DNA from: VAZQ01 sp963771845
GTDB lineage: Bacteria > Pseudomonadota > Alphaproteobacteria > Rhizobiales > Xanthobacteraceae
Direction: 5' to 3'
Length of the DNA stretch: 64,000 nt
Assembly (NCBI GenBank): GCA_963771845.1
Contig: CAVYVC010000011.1
Coordinates: 1-64,000 of the forward strand
Both the position numbers and the translations under genes were made by a program. Positions 36,019 through 44,186 of the stretch are shown piece by piece. Every line of letters begins with the position of its first letter. Positions within the stretch are counted from its first letter, which is position 1. The notes under the pieces were generated by a model. That model had not been told where the DNA came from and did no database searches. It saw only the letters and a program-made list of their open reading frames with translations.

Positions 36019-36258
36019 ATGTCCGAAGACGTGCGGCGAATGGTTGGAAGGAATGTGAAGCGACTCAGGATCGCGGCGGGTCTGTCGCAAGCTGCGCTTG
36101 CGGAACGTATGGGAGTTGATCGGGCCTACGTGAGCGGGCTGGAGTTGGGGCAGCGAAACCCGACTATTGTGACGTTGTGGCATACCGCGGAGGCACTTGG
36201 AGTAAAGCTTAGGAGGTTCTTTGAGGAGGACGACGAGCCACGTCGCCGGACCAGATAG
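36019..36258 (+). CDS. XRE-family helix-turn-helix regulator
   Basis: 79 residues, almost entirely one HTH_3 domain: VGRNVKRLRIAAGLSQAALA, then ERMGVDRAYVSGLELGQRNP and TIVTLWHTAEALGVKLRRFF. Such compact Cro/CI-like repressors control lysogeny or transfer modules. It is the leftmost gene of the block that ends with the integrase, and diverges from the two genes to its left, so it may repress the element's genes (inference). Confidence 0.85.
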   Translation: MSEDVRRMVGRNVKRLRIAAGLSQAALAERMGVDRAYVSGLELGQRNPTIVTLWHTAEALGVKLRRFFEEDDEPRRRTR

Positions 36259-36430
36259 TATTTGCTTGAAGTCAGCTTGAGCCCACCTTAATTGTTAGCT
36301 GGCAGCCCTATTTTGTTCCTTTGAATTGCAAAACTGCCGCCGAAAGAGAAAGGGAGAGTATAATTGGCGTGCGCCCCATGGTCTGGAGTTAATGCGAGCC
36401 AACATATCAGAAACCGCGAGAGGCAATCGA

Positions 36431-36730
36431 ATGCGTGGTGGAAAACGCTCTGGTTCTGGCCGACCCAAGGGCGTTCCTAACAAGGCCAATGCAGAACGGC
36501 AGGCGGCTATTGCCGCGTCTGGGCTGACGCCGCTTGACTACATGCTCGACATCCTGCGCGACAAGACGCGTAACGACCAAGTCCGTATGGAAGCTGCAAG
36601 GAGCGCCGCGCCATATGTGCATCCCAAGCTCGCCTCGATCGAGCACGGCGGCAAGGACTGCGGCCCGATCAAGATCGAGGAGATCAAGATCAGGCTCGTG
36701 AGTCCGAAGGACGATGACGTGACCACATGA
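36431..36730 (+). CDS. Small basic phage-type DNA-binding protein
   Basis: 99 residues from ATG 36431, which has GAGAGG upstream. The N-terminus MRGGKRSGSGRPKGVPNKAN is the GRPKG(A/V)PNK motif shared by small phage and plasmid proteins, including some terminase small-subunit-like ones. The rest (TPLDYMLDILRDKTRNDQVR) forms helices predicted to be a repeat-like fold. Exact function unknown. Confidence 0.7.
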   Translation: MRGGKRSGSGRPKGVPNKANAERQAAIAASGLTPLDYMLDILRDKTRNDQVRMEAARSAAPYVHPKLASIEHGGKDCGPIKIEEIKIRLVSPKDDDVTT

Positions 36731-36756
36731 GCGAAATTGCTCGTTCAACCGCTGAC

Positions 36757-36892
36757 TGCGCCGCCGCATCAAGCAGAAAGCAAAGGGCGAACGTCAATTA
36801 GGACGAAAAAAAGAATCGCACGTAGCTACTCTTTCTGACCTGGGCATAACCAAAACGCAGTTCTTGAGATACAATCTGTCTGTGCTACCCTA
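36757..36892 (+). pseudogene. Fragment of a phage/island protein (SDLGITKTQ motif)
   Basis: Bases 36763-36892 read RIKQKAKGERQLGRKKESHV, then ATLSDLGITKTQFLRYNLSV-LP-stop. The LSDLGI(T/S)K-Q segment is characteristic of a mobile-element protein family in rhizobia, normally followed by RWQKLAA. An in-frame stop lies just upstream, so only the middle of the gene survives. Confidence 0.45.
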
Positions 36893-37003
36893 ATTCAGGC
36901 GCGGGGCCGGGTCTGCAGCCCGTAACCGGATATTTCACCACTGCCGTCCGGCTTTGCTCCGCGCCGTTTGCCCTCTGATTTGGCGGTGGCTTGGTGGTGG
37001 TCA

Positions 37004-37987
37004 ATGCCCGACAAGCGTGACTCTTACCCAGATGCTTGCGTCATCCAAAAAATTGCTGATCGGGTCGACATTCCAAAACCAGCGCGGGACGACTTTGAGT
37101 GCCGTCTCAAACGAGCAATTGATGAGGTATGGAGGCTGCAAGATGTGAAGAAAGTGAGGCGTTTTAAGCCAGAAAAAATTGCCGCAAGTTTAAAAAGCGT
37201 GAAGAGCACTGCTCGTAAACTTGAGCGATTGTTGGCCAGCATGATCGATGCGAAGATCACTCCAAACACCCTAGCGGGAAATTTTCTCCATGCGGCCTTG
37301 AGCAGGTCGGGAACGGCAAGCGGTGCTAAGCGCTCGGCTGCAGCAGAGCGAGCACAGCTTCAATTTGGGGCTGAGCAGCGAGCGAAGCAATTAGAAAACG
37401 AACGACAAACCGATATTGAGTGGAGTGCATTAGAAAAAGACCAGTCTGACAAAGAACGTGCAGAATATATTGCGCATGTTCGAGACATGCTCGATAAGCA
37501 AAGGCAGGCGCAGGAGCAGGCGCTAGCCGCCCGTTCTCTACCCTACAATGCGCTGCGTGGTGGGGTCACGCCCAGTCCTTCGCTCTCGGACGCGGCGTTG
37601 AGCGACCAGAGACTTGATATTCGAACGTATGTTTCTGAATTGGGCGTCCTTTCAAAGGCCGCTGAGAGCGCGATACGGCAAACACGAGTCGGGAAAGGGC
37701 GTCCACTCGGAACCACAGATAGACCGGGTTTGGACGTGTTTGTTCAACGATTAATACATGCAGCCCTTGGCTGTGGCGAAAAGAAATTTACTGTGTACAA
37801 ATACAATTCTCAACGTGTCGGAGGCAGATGGTCCGGCACACTTATAGAGGCAGTAGAATTACTTCGGCCTTGGCTACCAGATCGTATTCTGCCAAAGGCA
37901 CCCGGCGCAGCTCTTGAGCGTATTGCGACGGATTTTGAAACCACCGTCCATTCCCAGGCCCCGCGAATCTCCGCAAAAGAAAACTGA
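37004..37987 (+). CDS. Hypothetical protein with long charged helices
   Basis: 327 residues from ATG 37004 (MPDKRDSYPDAC). The centre is strongly helical and probably coiled coil (RAQLQFGAEQRAKQLENERQ; EYIAHVRDMLDKQRQAQEQA). A C-terminal block FTVYKYNSQRVGGRWSGTLI could be a separate small domain. No known domain found. Codon use is less GC-biased than the chromosome around it, consistent with the element. Confidence 0.6.
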   Translation: MPDKRDSYPDACVIQKIADRVDIPKPARDDFECRLKRAIDEVWRLQDVKKVRRFKPEKIAASLKSVKSTARKLERLLASMIDAKITPNTLAGNFLHAALSRSGTASGAKRSAAAERAQLQFGAEQRAKQLENERQTDIEWSALEKDQSDKERAEYIAHVRDMLDKQRQAQEQALAARSLPYNALRGGVTPSPSLSDAALSDQRLDIRTYVSELGVLSKAAESAIRQTRVGKGRPLGTTDRPGLDVFVQRLIHAALGCGEKKFTVYKYNSQRVGGRWSGTLIEAVELLRPWLPDRILPKAPGAALERIATDFETTVHSQAPRISAKEN

Positions 37988-38052
37988 CTTTAGCGGTCTA
38001 GACCACTTCGTGCGCAGGGTGCACCTCATGCTGCAATAGCAGGAGGTCAACG

Positions 38053-38286
38053 ATGTCTAATGCTCTTACAGGCCGCCAAATTACGGGAGCTGTTCGCCTC
38101 AAACTCGAAGGCGACTTCTTCAGTCGCATTGAGGAATGGCGGCGCTCGCACCCTAAAATACCGTCCCGGACGGACGCCATTAGGCGGTTAGTCGAGCGTG
38201 GACTCGCCCAAGACATCGGGGCTAGCGCGAAGACGCGAGACGCCATTGGCAAGGTCAGTGAGGTCACTGCGGCGCAATTGGCATGA
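38053..38286 (+). CDS. Ribbon-helix-helix-like small protein
   Basis: 77 residues. Pattern GAVRLKLEGDFFSRIEEWRR, then PSRTDAIRRLVERGLAQDIG: a strand followed by two helices as in MetJ/Arc-type repressors. AGCAGGAGG is an excellent ribosome site before ATG 38053. The stop overlaps the next gene's ATG. Likely an autoregulator of the replication genes; no toxin partner is seen. Confidence 0.7.
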   Translation: MSNALTGRQITGAVRLKLEGDFFSRIEEWRRSHPKIPSRTDAIRRLVERGLAQDIGASAKTRDAIGKVSEVTAAQLA

Positions 38287-38495
38287 GCTCGCACCCCACT
38301 CCTCGGGTCGGCAGCCCGGCAAGCACTCCGATTGCTTTAAAGGCTGCTGCGCACCTCCTCAATTTGACCCCCGAGGGACTGAGGCGCCGACTCCTTCGGA
38401 CGGGGGGCGGTCATCGTCGCGGTACCCGCTGGTTTGTGAAGCCGGTTGAGCTCAAACGAATGCATATCGCCGCACGAATTCTTGGATGCAAATGA
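38283..38495 (+). CDS. Small helix-turn-helix protein
   Basis: 70 residues overlapping the previous gene by four bases. TPIALKAAAHLLNLTPEGLR followed by RTGGGHRRGTRWFV looks like a MerR/excisionase-type winged helix reading a DNA site. Function is inferred from fold and context only. Confidence 0.55.
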   Translation: MSSHPTPRVGSPASTPIALKAAAHLLNLTPEGLRRRLLRTGGGHRRGTRWFVKPVELKRMHIAARILGCK

Positions 38496-38516
38496 TCACC
38501 ATTGCATTCCGCATCA

Positions 38517-38544
38517 TAAAAAAAGCCCGGCCACAGAGCCGGGC
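38517..38544 (-). terminator. Hairpin terminator readable on the minus strand
   Basis: GCCCGGC-CACAGA-GCCGGGC (38525-38544) is flanked on its left by seven A, which read as a T run on the minus strand. On the plus strand no T run follows, so plus-strand read-through from the HTH gene to the primase remains possible. Confidence 0.6.
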
Positions 38545-38561
38545 AATTAGGATCAATCGTA

Positions 38562-38789
38562 GTGAAGATGATAGCCACTCCGGGCGCGGCTGGCAATAGC
38601 GCCATTAGATTTCCTCATCGGCGCATCGCCGCAGTTTTCGTCTTCTGCGAAGAAGATGGTCCTTGGCTAGTTCTGGGGCCGCGCGGGCATGGCTGGGCGC
38701 ACGGCGACCGCCATGCGGCACGTGCCGATGCAGAATGGCTCGCACACAATTTCGGACTTCCGATCCGATTTGTTGAAAGCGCGCGATGA
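38562..38789 (+). CDS. Hypothetical protein upstream of primase
   Basis: 75 residues, overlapping the primase start by four bases (ATGA). The motif AVFVFCEEDGPWLVLGPRGH, then HAARADAEWLAHNFGLPIRF, resembles short uncharacterised proteins that accompany primases in rhizobial islands. Translational coupling to the primase is likely. Confidence 0.6.
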   Translation: MKMIATPGAAGNSAIRFPHRRIAAVFVFCEEDGPWLVLGPRGHGWAHGDRHAARADAEWLAHNFGLPIRFVESAR

Positions 38790-40738
38790 GAACCGCAGCC
38801 GAGATCCTGCGAGAATTTGGGTTGCCCCCGCCGCCGTCGGGCGAGGACCGCTATTATACAAGGTGTCCGAAATGTAGCGCTGGACGAGCGAGAGCACACC
38901 AACACGTCAAATGTCTTGGCATCACCATTGGCGACAATGGCATACATTTTGGCTGCAATCATTGTGGCTGGAAGGATGGCGGATATTTCAACGGCAAAAC
39001 AAATGGTCACGCGCGGAGCGACAGCGATCGTTTCGTTGCGGTTTATGACTATACCGACGAAAACGGCGGGTTGCTCTTTCAGGTCTGTCGCAAAGCGGGC
39101 AAGCAATTTCCGCAACGCCGCCCAAATGGCAGGGGTGGCTGGATCTGGAATACTGCGGATGTGCGCAAGGTGCTCTATCGGCTCCCCGAGCTGACTGAAG
39201 CAATAGCAACTGAGCGCACGGTCCTAATCGTCGAGGGCGAAAAGGATGTCGAGAGCCTGCGCAAACTCAACGTTCCTGCGACCTGCAATCCCGGCGGAGC
39301 GAGTGGCCCCGGGCAGCAATCAAAATGGAAATCTGAATACAGTGAGTTCTTGCGTGGTGCTGATATCATCATTGTGCCGGATAACGATGACCCCGGCCGC
39401 GCCCATGCCGACGCGATCGCGCGCATGTCTGCTCGCATTGCCGGGCGAATACGCATACTCGACCTCGCACAGCATTGGCCCGACTGCCCGAAGGGCGGCG
39501 ATATAAGCGACTGGCTTGCCGCCGGACATTCGCGAGAAGAACTGGATCGCCTCGTAGAGCAAGCTCCAGACGTGGCGCTGCCGAATGGCAGGCTTGCCAA
39601 GGGGTCCGGGCCTGGCGGTGAGTGGCGTCAAAGAATGTTCAGCGCAGCTGCGCTGCAGACGATGACCTTTCCGCCGCTCAATTTCATTCTGCCTAGTCTC
39701 GTGCCGGAGGGCGCAACGCTGCTGGTATCCCGGCCGAAGTTTGGCAAGAGCTGGCTTGTTCTCGACATCGCGATAGCAACAGCAACCGGCAGGTTCACGC
39801 TTGGAGAGCTGAAGCCGACAACCGGCGACGTTCTCTATCTCGCCCTAGAGGACGGGCCGCGTCGACTGCAACGCCGCATAACAAAACTGCTGCCCACATT
39901 CTCGGGAACATGGCCGCAGGGCCTAAAGATCGCGACGGAATGGCCGCGCGCGGACCAGGGCGGGCTTGATGGCATCGAACAGTGGCTGACGAAACCGAAC
40001 ACGTCACCTCGGCTGGTTATCGTCGACACGCTGGCACAGTTTCGTAGGCTCTCGAACGGGAAGAACCAAATTTACGCTGACGATTATGCGGCAATATCCG
40101 GCCTGCAAAAGCTAGCCAGCAAGTACAACGTTGAAATCATCATTGTTCACCATGACCGCAAGAGCGAAGCCGACGATGTCTTCGACACCGTGTCGGGTTC
40201 GCTCGGCCTTACCGGCGCGGCCGATACCATCCTGATCATGAAGCGCCAGGCCGGCGCGGTGACGCTCTACGTCCGTGGGCGTGACATCGAGGAGGCCGAA
40301 CTGGCCCTACAGTTTAGTAAGGAGACGTGCCGGTGGACGATCCTGGGCACGGCGGCAGACGTGCATCGCTCAAGCGAGAGGACCGCGATTCTCAGGGCCC
40401 TGGAATCCGCAGGCGAAGACGGGCTGTCCGTAGCCGAAATCATGACCGCAACGGGAAGCCAGAACCGGAATGCGATCGATATTCTCCTGTTCAAGATGAC
40501 CGAGACGGGCGAGGTAACCCGCCTCAAGCGCGGCGTCTATGCCCGCAATCTTTCCGAACCTTCGGATACCGGAAAGATCGGAAAGAAAGAAAGAAACGGC
40601 GGTCAAAGTACTGAAAACAAACCAGAAAATTTCAATCTTTCCGATCTTTCTGATCTTTCCGCAGACCGACAGAAAGAAAGAAAAGGGGGCGCGCCTGCTC
40701 TCGGCCCGCCGGGCGACAGCCTGGACGATTTCCAATGA
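38786..40738 (+). CDS. Primase-helicase of a mobile element (zinc ribbon, TOPRIM, AAA/RecA-like)
   Basis: 650 residues. A zinc ribbon (CPKC near 28, CNHC near 58) is followed by a TOPRIM domain (VLIVEGEKDVESL near 150 and IIIVPDNDDPGRAHADAI near 195). The RepA/RecA-like ATPase has P-loop LLVSRPKFGKSWLVLDIA near 315, Walker B RLVIVDTLAQF and IIIVHHDRKS. The last part is a winged-helix region (EIMTATGSQNRNAIDILLFK) and a low-complexity tail (NLSDLSDLSADRQKERK). This layout suits replication initiation and priming of a phage satellite or plasmid-like island. Coupled to genes on both sides. Confidence 0.88.
   Translation: MRTAAEILREFGLPPPPSGEDRYYTRCPKCSAGRARAHQHVKCLGITIGDNGIHFGCNHCGWKDGGYFNGKTNGHARSDSDRFVAVYDYTDENGGLLFQVCRKAGKQFPQRRPNGRGGWIWNTADVRKVLYRLPELTEAIATERTVLIVEGEKDVESLRKLNVPATCNPGGASGPGQQSKWKSEYSEFLRGADIIIVPDNDDPGRAHADAIARMSARIAGRIRILDLAQHWPDCPKGGDISDWLAAGHSREELDRLVEQAPDVALPNGRLAKGSGPGGEWRQRMFSAAALQTMTFPPLNFILPSLVPEGATLLVSRPKFGKSWLVLDIAIATATGRFTLGELKPTTGDVLYLALEDGPRRLQRRITKLLPTFSGTWPQGLKIATEWPRADQGGLDGIEQWLTKPNTSPRLVIVDTLAQFRRLSNGKNQIYADDYAAISGLQKLASKYNVEIIIVHHDRKSEADDVFDTVSGSLGLTGAADTILIMKRQAGAVTLYVRGRDIEEAELALQFSKETCRWTILGTAADVHRSSERTAILRALESAGEDGLSVAEIMTATGSQNRNAIDILLFKMTETGEVTRLKRGVYARNLSEPSDTGKIGKKERNGGQSTENKPENFNLSDLSDLSADRQKERKGGAPALGPPGDSLDDFQ
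40571..40661. repeat. Inverted and direct repeats at the 3' end of the primase gene
   Basis: GGAAAGATCGGAAAG (40571-40585) is the inverse of CTTTCCGATCTTTC (40637-40650), and a second copy, CTTTCTGATCTTTCC, overlaps it to 40661. The repeats can form a long stem around about 50 bases of AT-rich DNA and resemble iterons. They also encode the SDLSDLS tail of the primase. Confidence 0.7.
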
Positions 40739-41067
40739 GCGAGCGCGTGCGTCTCCCGAATAGGCGCGACCACGAGCTGCTCGACTTCGAGCACGGCAAC
40801 ATTCGTTACACCGTCGGCATCGGTCGGTTCGAAAATGGTTCCTTGGCTGAGATCTTCCTGAGTGCTCATAAGCACGGCACAGCCGTTGACGTGAACGCCC
40901 GTGATGCGGCTGTCGCTGCTTCCTTGTTGCTTCAATACGGCTGCCCGGCTGAGACCTTGTGCCTTGCACTGACCCGCAACAGCGACGGTTCGGCCTCCGG
41001 CCCGCTGGCGCGTGCTCTCGATCTCCTGGCGGCCTTGCGGGATCAGCCGGTGGATCAAGATGCCTGA
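40735..41067 (+). CDS. TSCPD-like domain protein
   Basis: 110 residues. YTVGIGRFENGSLAEIFLSA, followed by DAAVAASLLLQYGCPAETLC and LTRNSDGSASGPLARALDL, resembles the TSCPD domain found alone in mobile elements and at the C-terminus of some ribonucleotide reductases. Its start overlaps the primase stop (ATGA), so it belongs to the same operon. Biochemical role unknown; family assignment is from memory of the pattern. Confidence 0.65.
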   Translation: MSERVRLPNRRDHELLDFEHGNIRYTVGIGRFENGSLAEIFLSAHKHGTAVDVNARDAAVAASLLLQYGCPAETLCLALTRNSDGSASGPLARALDLLAALRDQPVDQDA

Positions 41068-41398
41068 TCGACTCGACGGGCATCCGGGAAACACTGCAAC
41101 GCCCATTTCAGGGGCGTTCGGACCTTGGCTGCGGGCGCTCCGAGATTGCGAGCTATGTGCGAAGCTGCGGAGCCTTGCCGCTTTCGCTGCAGTATTCTTC
41201 GGAAGCGCAAACGCGCTCGTGACGGCACTCCGGCGCGCGGGTGCACGGCGTGCCGCCGTGCAGCACCCGCGTGCTGCTCGTGGGGGTATAAGGGGGCGGG
41301 CGACACGCTGGGGCAGCACGGGGCAACACGGGGGCGGCACGGGGGGGCGGCACGCAGGCGGCAAGTACCCTTCGAGACCCGTTCGGGGGCGGCCGTAA
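41060..41398 (+). CDS. Possible small hypothetical protein (weak)
   Basis: 112 residues overlapping the TSCPD-like gene by eight bases. The first half (GAFGPWLRALRDCELCAKLR) could be real. The second half is Gly/Arg-rich only because it crosses a strongly structured GC-rich region (hairpin at 41236, G-tracts at 41310). No homologue recognised. Confidence 0.35.
   Translation: MPDRLDGHPGNTATPISGAFGPWLRALRDCELCAKLRSLAAFAAVFFGSANALVTALRRAGARRAAVQHPRAARGGIRGRATRWGSTGQHGGGTGGRHAGGKYPSRPVRGRP
41236..41271. repeat. Strong hairpin in the element's GC-rich region
   Basis: Outer arms CGCGGGTGC/GCACCCGCG and inner arms ACGGCG/CGCCGT around a TGC loop, with a three-base bulge: 15 base pairs in 36 bases. 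No T run follows, so it is not a simple terminator. Confidence 0.75.
41310..41347 (+). other. Regular G-tract array (G-quadruplex motif)
   Basis: Four G runs (4, 4, 5 and 7 G) separated by three 6-base spacers, CAGCAC, CAACAC and CGGCAC. This fits the G3+N1-7 quadruplex pattern on the plus strand and is a 10-11-base tandem repeat. It lies 38 bases after a strong hairpin and just before the AlpA-like gene. Confidence 0.7.
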
Positions 41399-41435
41399 TG
41401 TCCCGCGCCCCCACCAATTTTCGGCAGGCTAGCCC

Positions 41436-41678
41436 GTGAGCACCCGTGCTCTCTCCGATATCCGTCCGGTCCCCCGCCGTGGCCTCTCTCGCGAAGAAGC
41501 CGCCATGTACATTGGCATCTCGCCGAGCAAGTTCGACGAGCTCGTCGCGGACGGAAGGATGCCGGGACCACGGCGAATAGACAGCCGGAAAGTGTGGGAT
41601 GTTCGAGAATTGGACTTGTTCTTCGACGAATTACCGCGCCATCATATTGAGGCAGTAAACACCTGGGCCGACGCATGA
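41436..41678 (+). CDS. AlpA/excisionase-like DNA-binding protein
   Basis: 80 residues from GTG 41436. LSREEAAMYIGISPSKFDEL, then VADGRMPGPRRIDSRKVWDV and RELDLFFDEL: the typical HTH_17 (MerR-like) domain of phage excisionases and AlpA regulators. The stop overlaps the integrase ATG by four bases, the normal partnership of directionality factor and integrase. Confidence 0.85.
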   Translation: MSTRALSDIRPVPRRGLSREEAAMYIGISPSKFDELVADGRMPGPRRIDSRKVWDVRELDLFFDELPRHHIEAVNTWADA

Positions 41679-42598
41679 CGCGGCTGCGGCTGAAGTACGT
41701 ACATGAGTACCTGGATCGCCACGGGCAATTGCGCCGCTATGTTCGCAAGCGCGGATGCAAACGTGTCTCCCTTCCTGGGATACCGGGTTCACGCGAATTT
41801 ATGGATGCTTACCAAGCGGCGCTGAATGAAGCCCCACGCGCAAACTATGCCAGCCACCGAACAGGAACAATGGGCTGGCTCGCCATTGAGTTTTGTCGCT
41901 CTACTGAGTTTTCTAATCTCAAACCATCATCCAAAAAAATCTACAAAAGCATTCTCGACAAGCTGCGCGATGCTCATGGTCATCGGCTCGTGCGGGACTT
42001 GCAACAGCCCAAGGCAAGGAAACTGATAGAAGACGTCGGTGTTAGCCGGCCAGCGATGGCAAACCTCACACGGGCTGTACTTCGACGATTGATGGAGCAC
42101 TCGATTTCGCTGAACCTGCGACATGATAACCCTTTCAATAAGGTACCGAAGTATAAACTCGGCACGCATCATACTTGGACCGAGGACGAAATTGCATTGT
42201 ATGAAAAGCGATGGCCCGTCGGTACGCGAGAGCGACTGGCACTTGCTTTATTGCTCTACACCGGACAGCGCGCTGGTGATGTTGTCAAAATGCGACGATC
42301 GGATATTAAGAATGGCACGATCCGCGTCTTGCAACAGAAGACTGCGAAAGACGAGGACGACTATCTACAGATTCCAATTCACCCAGCTCTTGATCGTGCA
42401 ATGCGAGCGTGGCGCACTAACGGTGTGTACTTGCTCAGTGAAGCGAGAGGACGACCAATTACTAGGCAGACGCTGACAAGAATCATACAAATCGCCGTAA
42501 AGGCGGCGGGTCTGCCATCACATTGTGTCGCTCACGGGTTGCGTAAATCCGCGTTGCGGCGGCTAGTCGCACTGAGTCAGAAGATTTTCCGTCGATAG
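41675..42598 (+). pseudogene. Tyrosine integrase, N-terminal part, interrupted by IS701-family element
   Basis: Site-specific recombinase for integrating and excising the element. The arm-binding N-terminus (LRLKYVHEYLDRHGQLRRYV), core-binding helices and catalytic domain with the first Arg (LALLLYTGQRAGDVVKMRRS), the Lys-containing turn (VLQQKTAKDEDDY) and the HGLRK box are intact. After RKSALRRL the frame enters the IS at 42567 and stops at 42598. The missing box and catalytic Tyr lie beyond the IS at 44030-44178. Joining 41675-42566 to 44030-44178 gives exactly 1,041 bases, a 346-residue integrase. Confidence 0.92.
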
Positions 42599-44025
42599 TG
42601 CATGAGAATCAGATATTTGTCGAGGTTCACTGGCCGGCGGAGGGCTGCGATGAATCTCGAAAGAACGGAGGATAGTGCATCTCGATTTGCGCGTTTTGTG
42701 GAACAGCTGACGAGCGTGATCGGCCACGCCGACCGGGAGCGGCCGCTGAATGATTACTGTGCCGGCCTTTTGGTCTCAGAAGGCCGCAGGAGCGTGGAGC
42801 CGATCGCGGCGGTGACGGCGCCGCACGAGACTTCGGTGCAGCATCAAAGATTGCTGCACTTTGTTGCCAATGCGCCGTGGTCGGACGCGTCAATGTTGGC
42901 CAAAGTGCGCGAGCTGATCTTGCCGGTGATCGAGCGGCATGGACCGATTGAAGCCTGGATTGTCGACGATACGTCTTTTCCAAAGTGCGGCTCCAAATCG
43001 GTCGGCGTGCAGCATCAATATTGCGGCCAGCTTGGCAAGCAAGCGAATTGTCAGGTGGCAGTGACGTTGTCGATCGCCAATCATCACGCCAGCCTGCCGA
43101 TCGCGTATCGGCTTTATCTGCCGCAGCAATGGGCTAAAAACGCTGCGCGCCGCAAGAAAGCGCGTATTCCCAAGGAGATCTCGTTCAAGACCAAACCGCA
43201 GATCGCCCTGGAGCAGATTGCGAAAGCCTTAGCGGCGGGGGTACCGCGCGGGGTGGTGCTCACAGATGCGAGCTACGGATCGAACTCAGGGTTTCGCACG
43301 GGCCTCAGTGCGCTGGGGCTCGAATACGTGGCAGCCATCATACCGACAATTATGGTGCGTAGAGTAACCGATGATGGCGGGATGGGGCCGCGCTTGAGCG
43401 TGAAGAAGTTGGCACTCAGGCTGCCAGAAAAAGCTTGGTGCACGATCACCTGGCGGGAGGGAACTAACAAAAAGCTGCGCTCGCGCTTCGCCCGCGTTCA
43501 AGTGCGAACGGCGCCGATCAGGGGTGCCGCGGCACGAGGTGAAGAAACGCTTCTCATCGAATGGCCCAAGAGTGAGCGTGAGCCCACCAAATATTGGCTT
43601 GCCACCCTCGATAAGAACATTTCATTTCATGCGCTGGTCGATCGCGCAAAAATGCGGTGGCGGATCGAGCGCGACTACCTGGAGCTCAAACAAGAGATCG
43701 GGCTCGGGCACTACGAGGGGCGGGGATGGCCGGGCTTCCACCATCACGCGACGCTTTGCATCGCCGTTTACGGCTTCCTGATCTCCGAAAGGGAGACGAT
43801 TCCCCCCTCAGGACCTCATTGCGCCCGGAGAGTCAAAAAACTTGCCATTCCCGATAGTTACCGACCCCGCGGCGCCGCCAATCCGGCCCCAACGCCACGT
43901 TCCCAACTCGATCGCTACGCTCCATCATCAGCTGATCGTCGCAATCGCAAGGATGCTGCCAAGATGCCCCTATTGTGCAACCCGATACAGAAGGAACATG
44001 CGTCTCAGGTTGTGACGCAGTAACA
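42567..44025 (+). mobile_element. IS701-family insertion sequence
   Basis: 1,459 bases. It is flanked by the direct repeat CTAG (42563-42566 and 44026-44029), which fits the YTAR target duplication of the IS701 family. Imperfect terminal inverted repeats start TCGCACTGAGTCAGAAG on the left and TGTTACTGCGTCACAAC (reverse of the right end). It carries one transposase gene and splits the integrase. Confidence 0.9.
42650..44023 (+). CDS. IS701-family transposase (DDE)
   Basis: 457 residues from ATG 42650, which has GGAGGG upstream; the ATG at 42602 is less likely. Family landmarks: the first catalytic Asp in IEAWIVDDTSFPKCGSKSVG, then GVQHQYCGQLGKQANCQVAV, the second Asp in GVVLTDASYGSNSGFRTGL, and the Glu region RWRIERDYLELKQEIGLGHY, then EGRGWPGFHHH. 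The frame is open throughout, so the IS may still be active. It stops two bases before the right end. Confidence 0.92.
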   Translation: MNLERTEDSASRFARFVEQLTSVIGHADRERPLNDYCAGLLVSEGRRSVEPIAAVTAPHETSVQHQRLLHFVANAPWSDASMLAKVRELILPVIERHGPIEAWIVDDTSFPKCGSKSVGVQHQYCGQLGKQANCQVAVTLSIANHHASLPIAYRLYLPQQWAKNAARRKKARIPKEISFKTKPQIALEQIAKALAAGVPRGVVLTDASYGSNSGFRTGLSALGLEYVAAIIPTIMVRRVTDDGGMGPRLSVKKLALRLPEKAWCTITWREGTNKKLRSRFARVQVRTAPIRGAAARGEETLLIEWPKSEREPTKYWLATLDKNISFHALVDRAKMRWRIERDYLELKQEIGLGHYEGRGWPGFHHHATLCIAVYGFLISERETIPPSGPHCARRVKKLAIPDSYRPRGAANPAPTPRSQLDRYAPSSADRRNRKDAAKMPLLCNPIQKEHASQVVTQ

Positions 44026-44029
44026 CTAG

Positions 44030-44178
44030 CAGAGTATGGCTCGACAACCAAAGAAATCGCTGCTGTGTCCGGCCATCGATCACTGAAGGAGATCGAACGT
44101 TACACACATCGGGCCGACCAAGCTCGGCTCTCGCAGGCGGCGCTCCAACGCATTCCGGACAATAAGCACGAAGAATGA
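44030..44178 (+). pseudogene. Tyrosine integrase, C-terminal part after the IS
   Basis: Continues the interrupted integrase: AEYGSTTKEIAAVSGHRSLK, then EIERYTHRADQARLSQAALQ. This contains the GH box His-Arg and the catalytic Tyr in IERYTHRA. The codon split by the insertion (G + CA) gives Ala, so excision with one CTAG copy restores the gene. Confidence 0.92.
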
Positions 44179-44186
44179 ACTGCGTG

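Noticed and set aside
38053..38495. Toxin-antitoxin module from the RHH protein and its overlapping neighbour
   Set aside because: The second protein looks like a DNA-binding HTH protein rather than a RelE, PIN or HipA toxin; no toxin residues seen.
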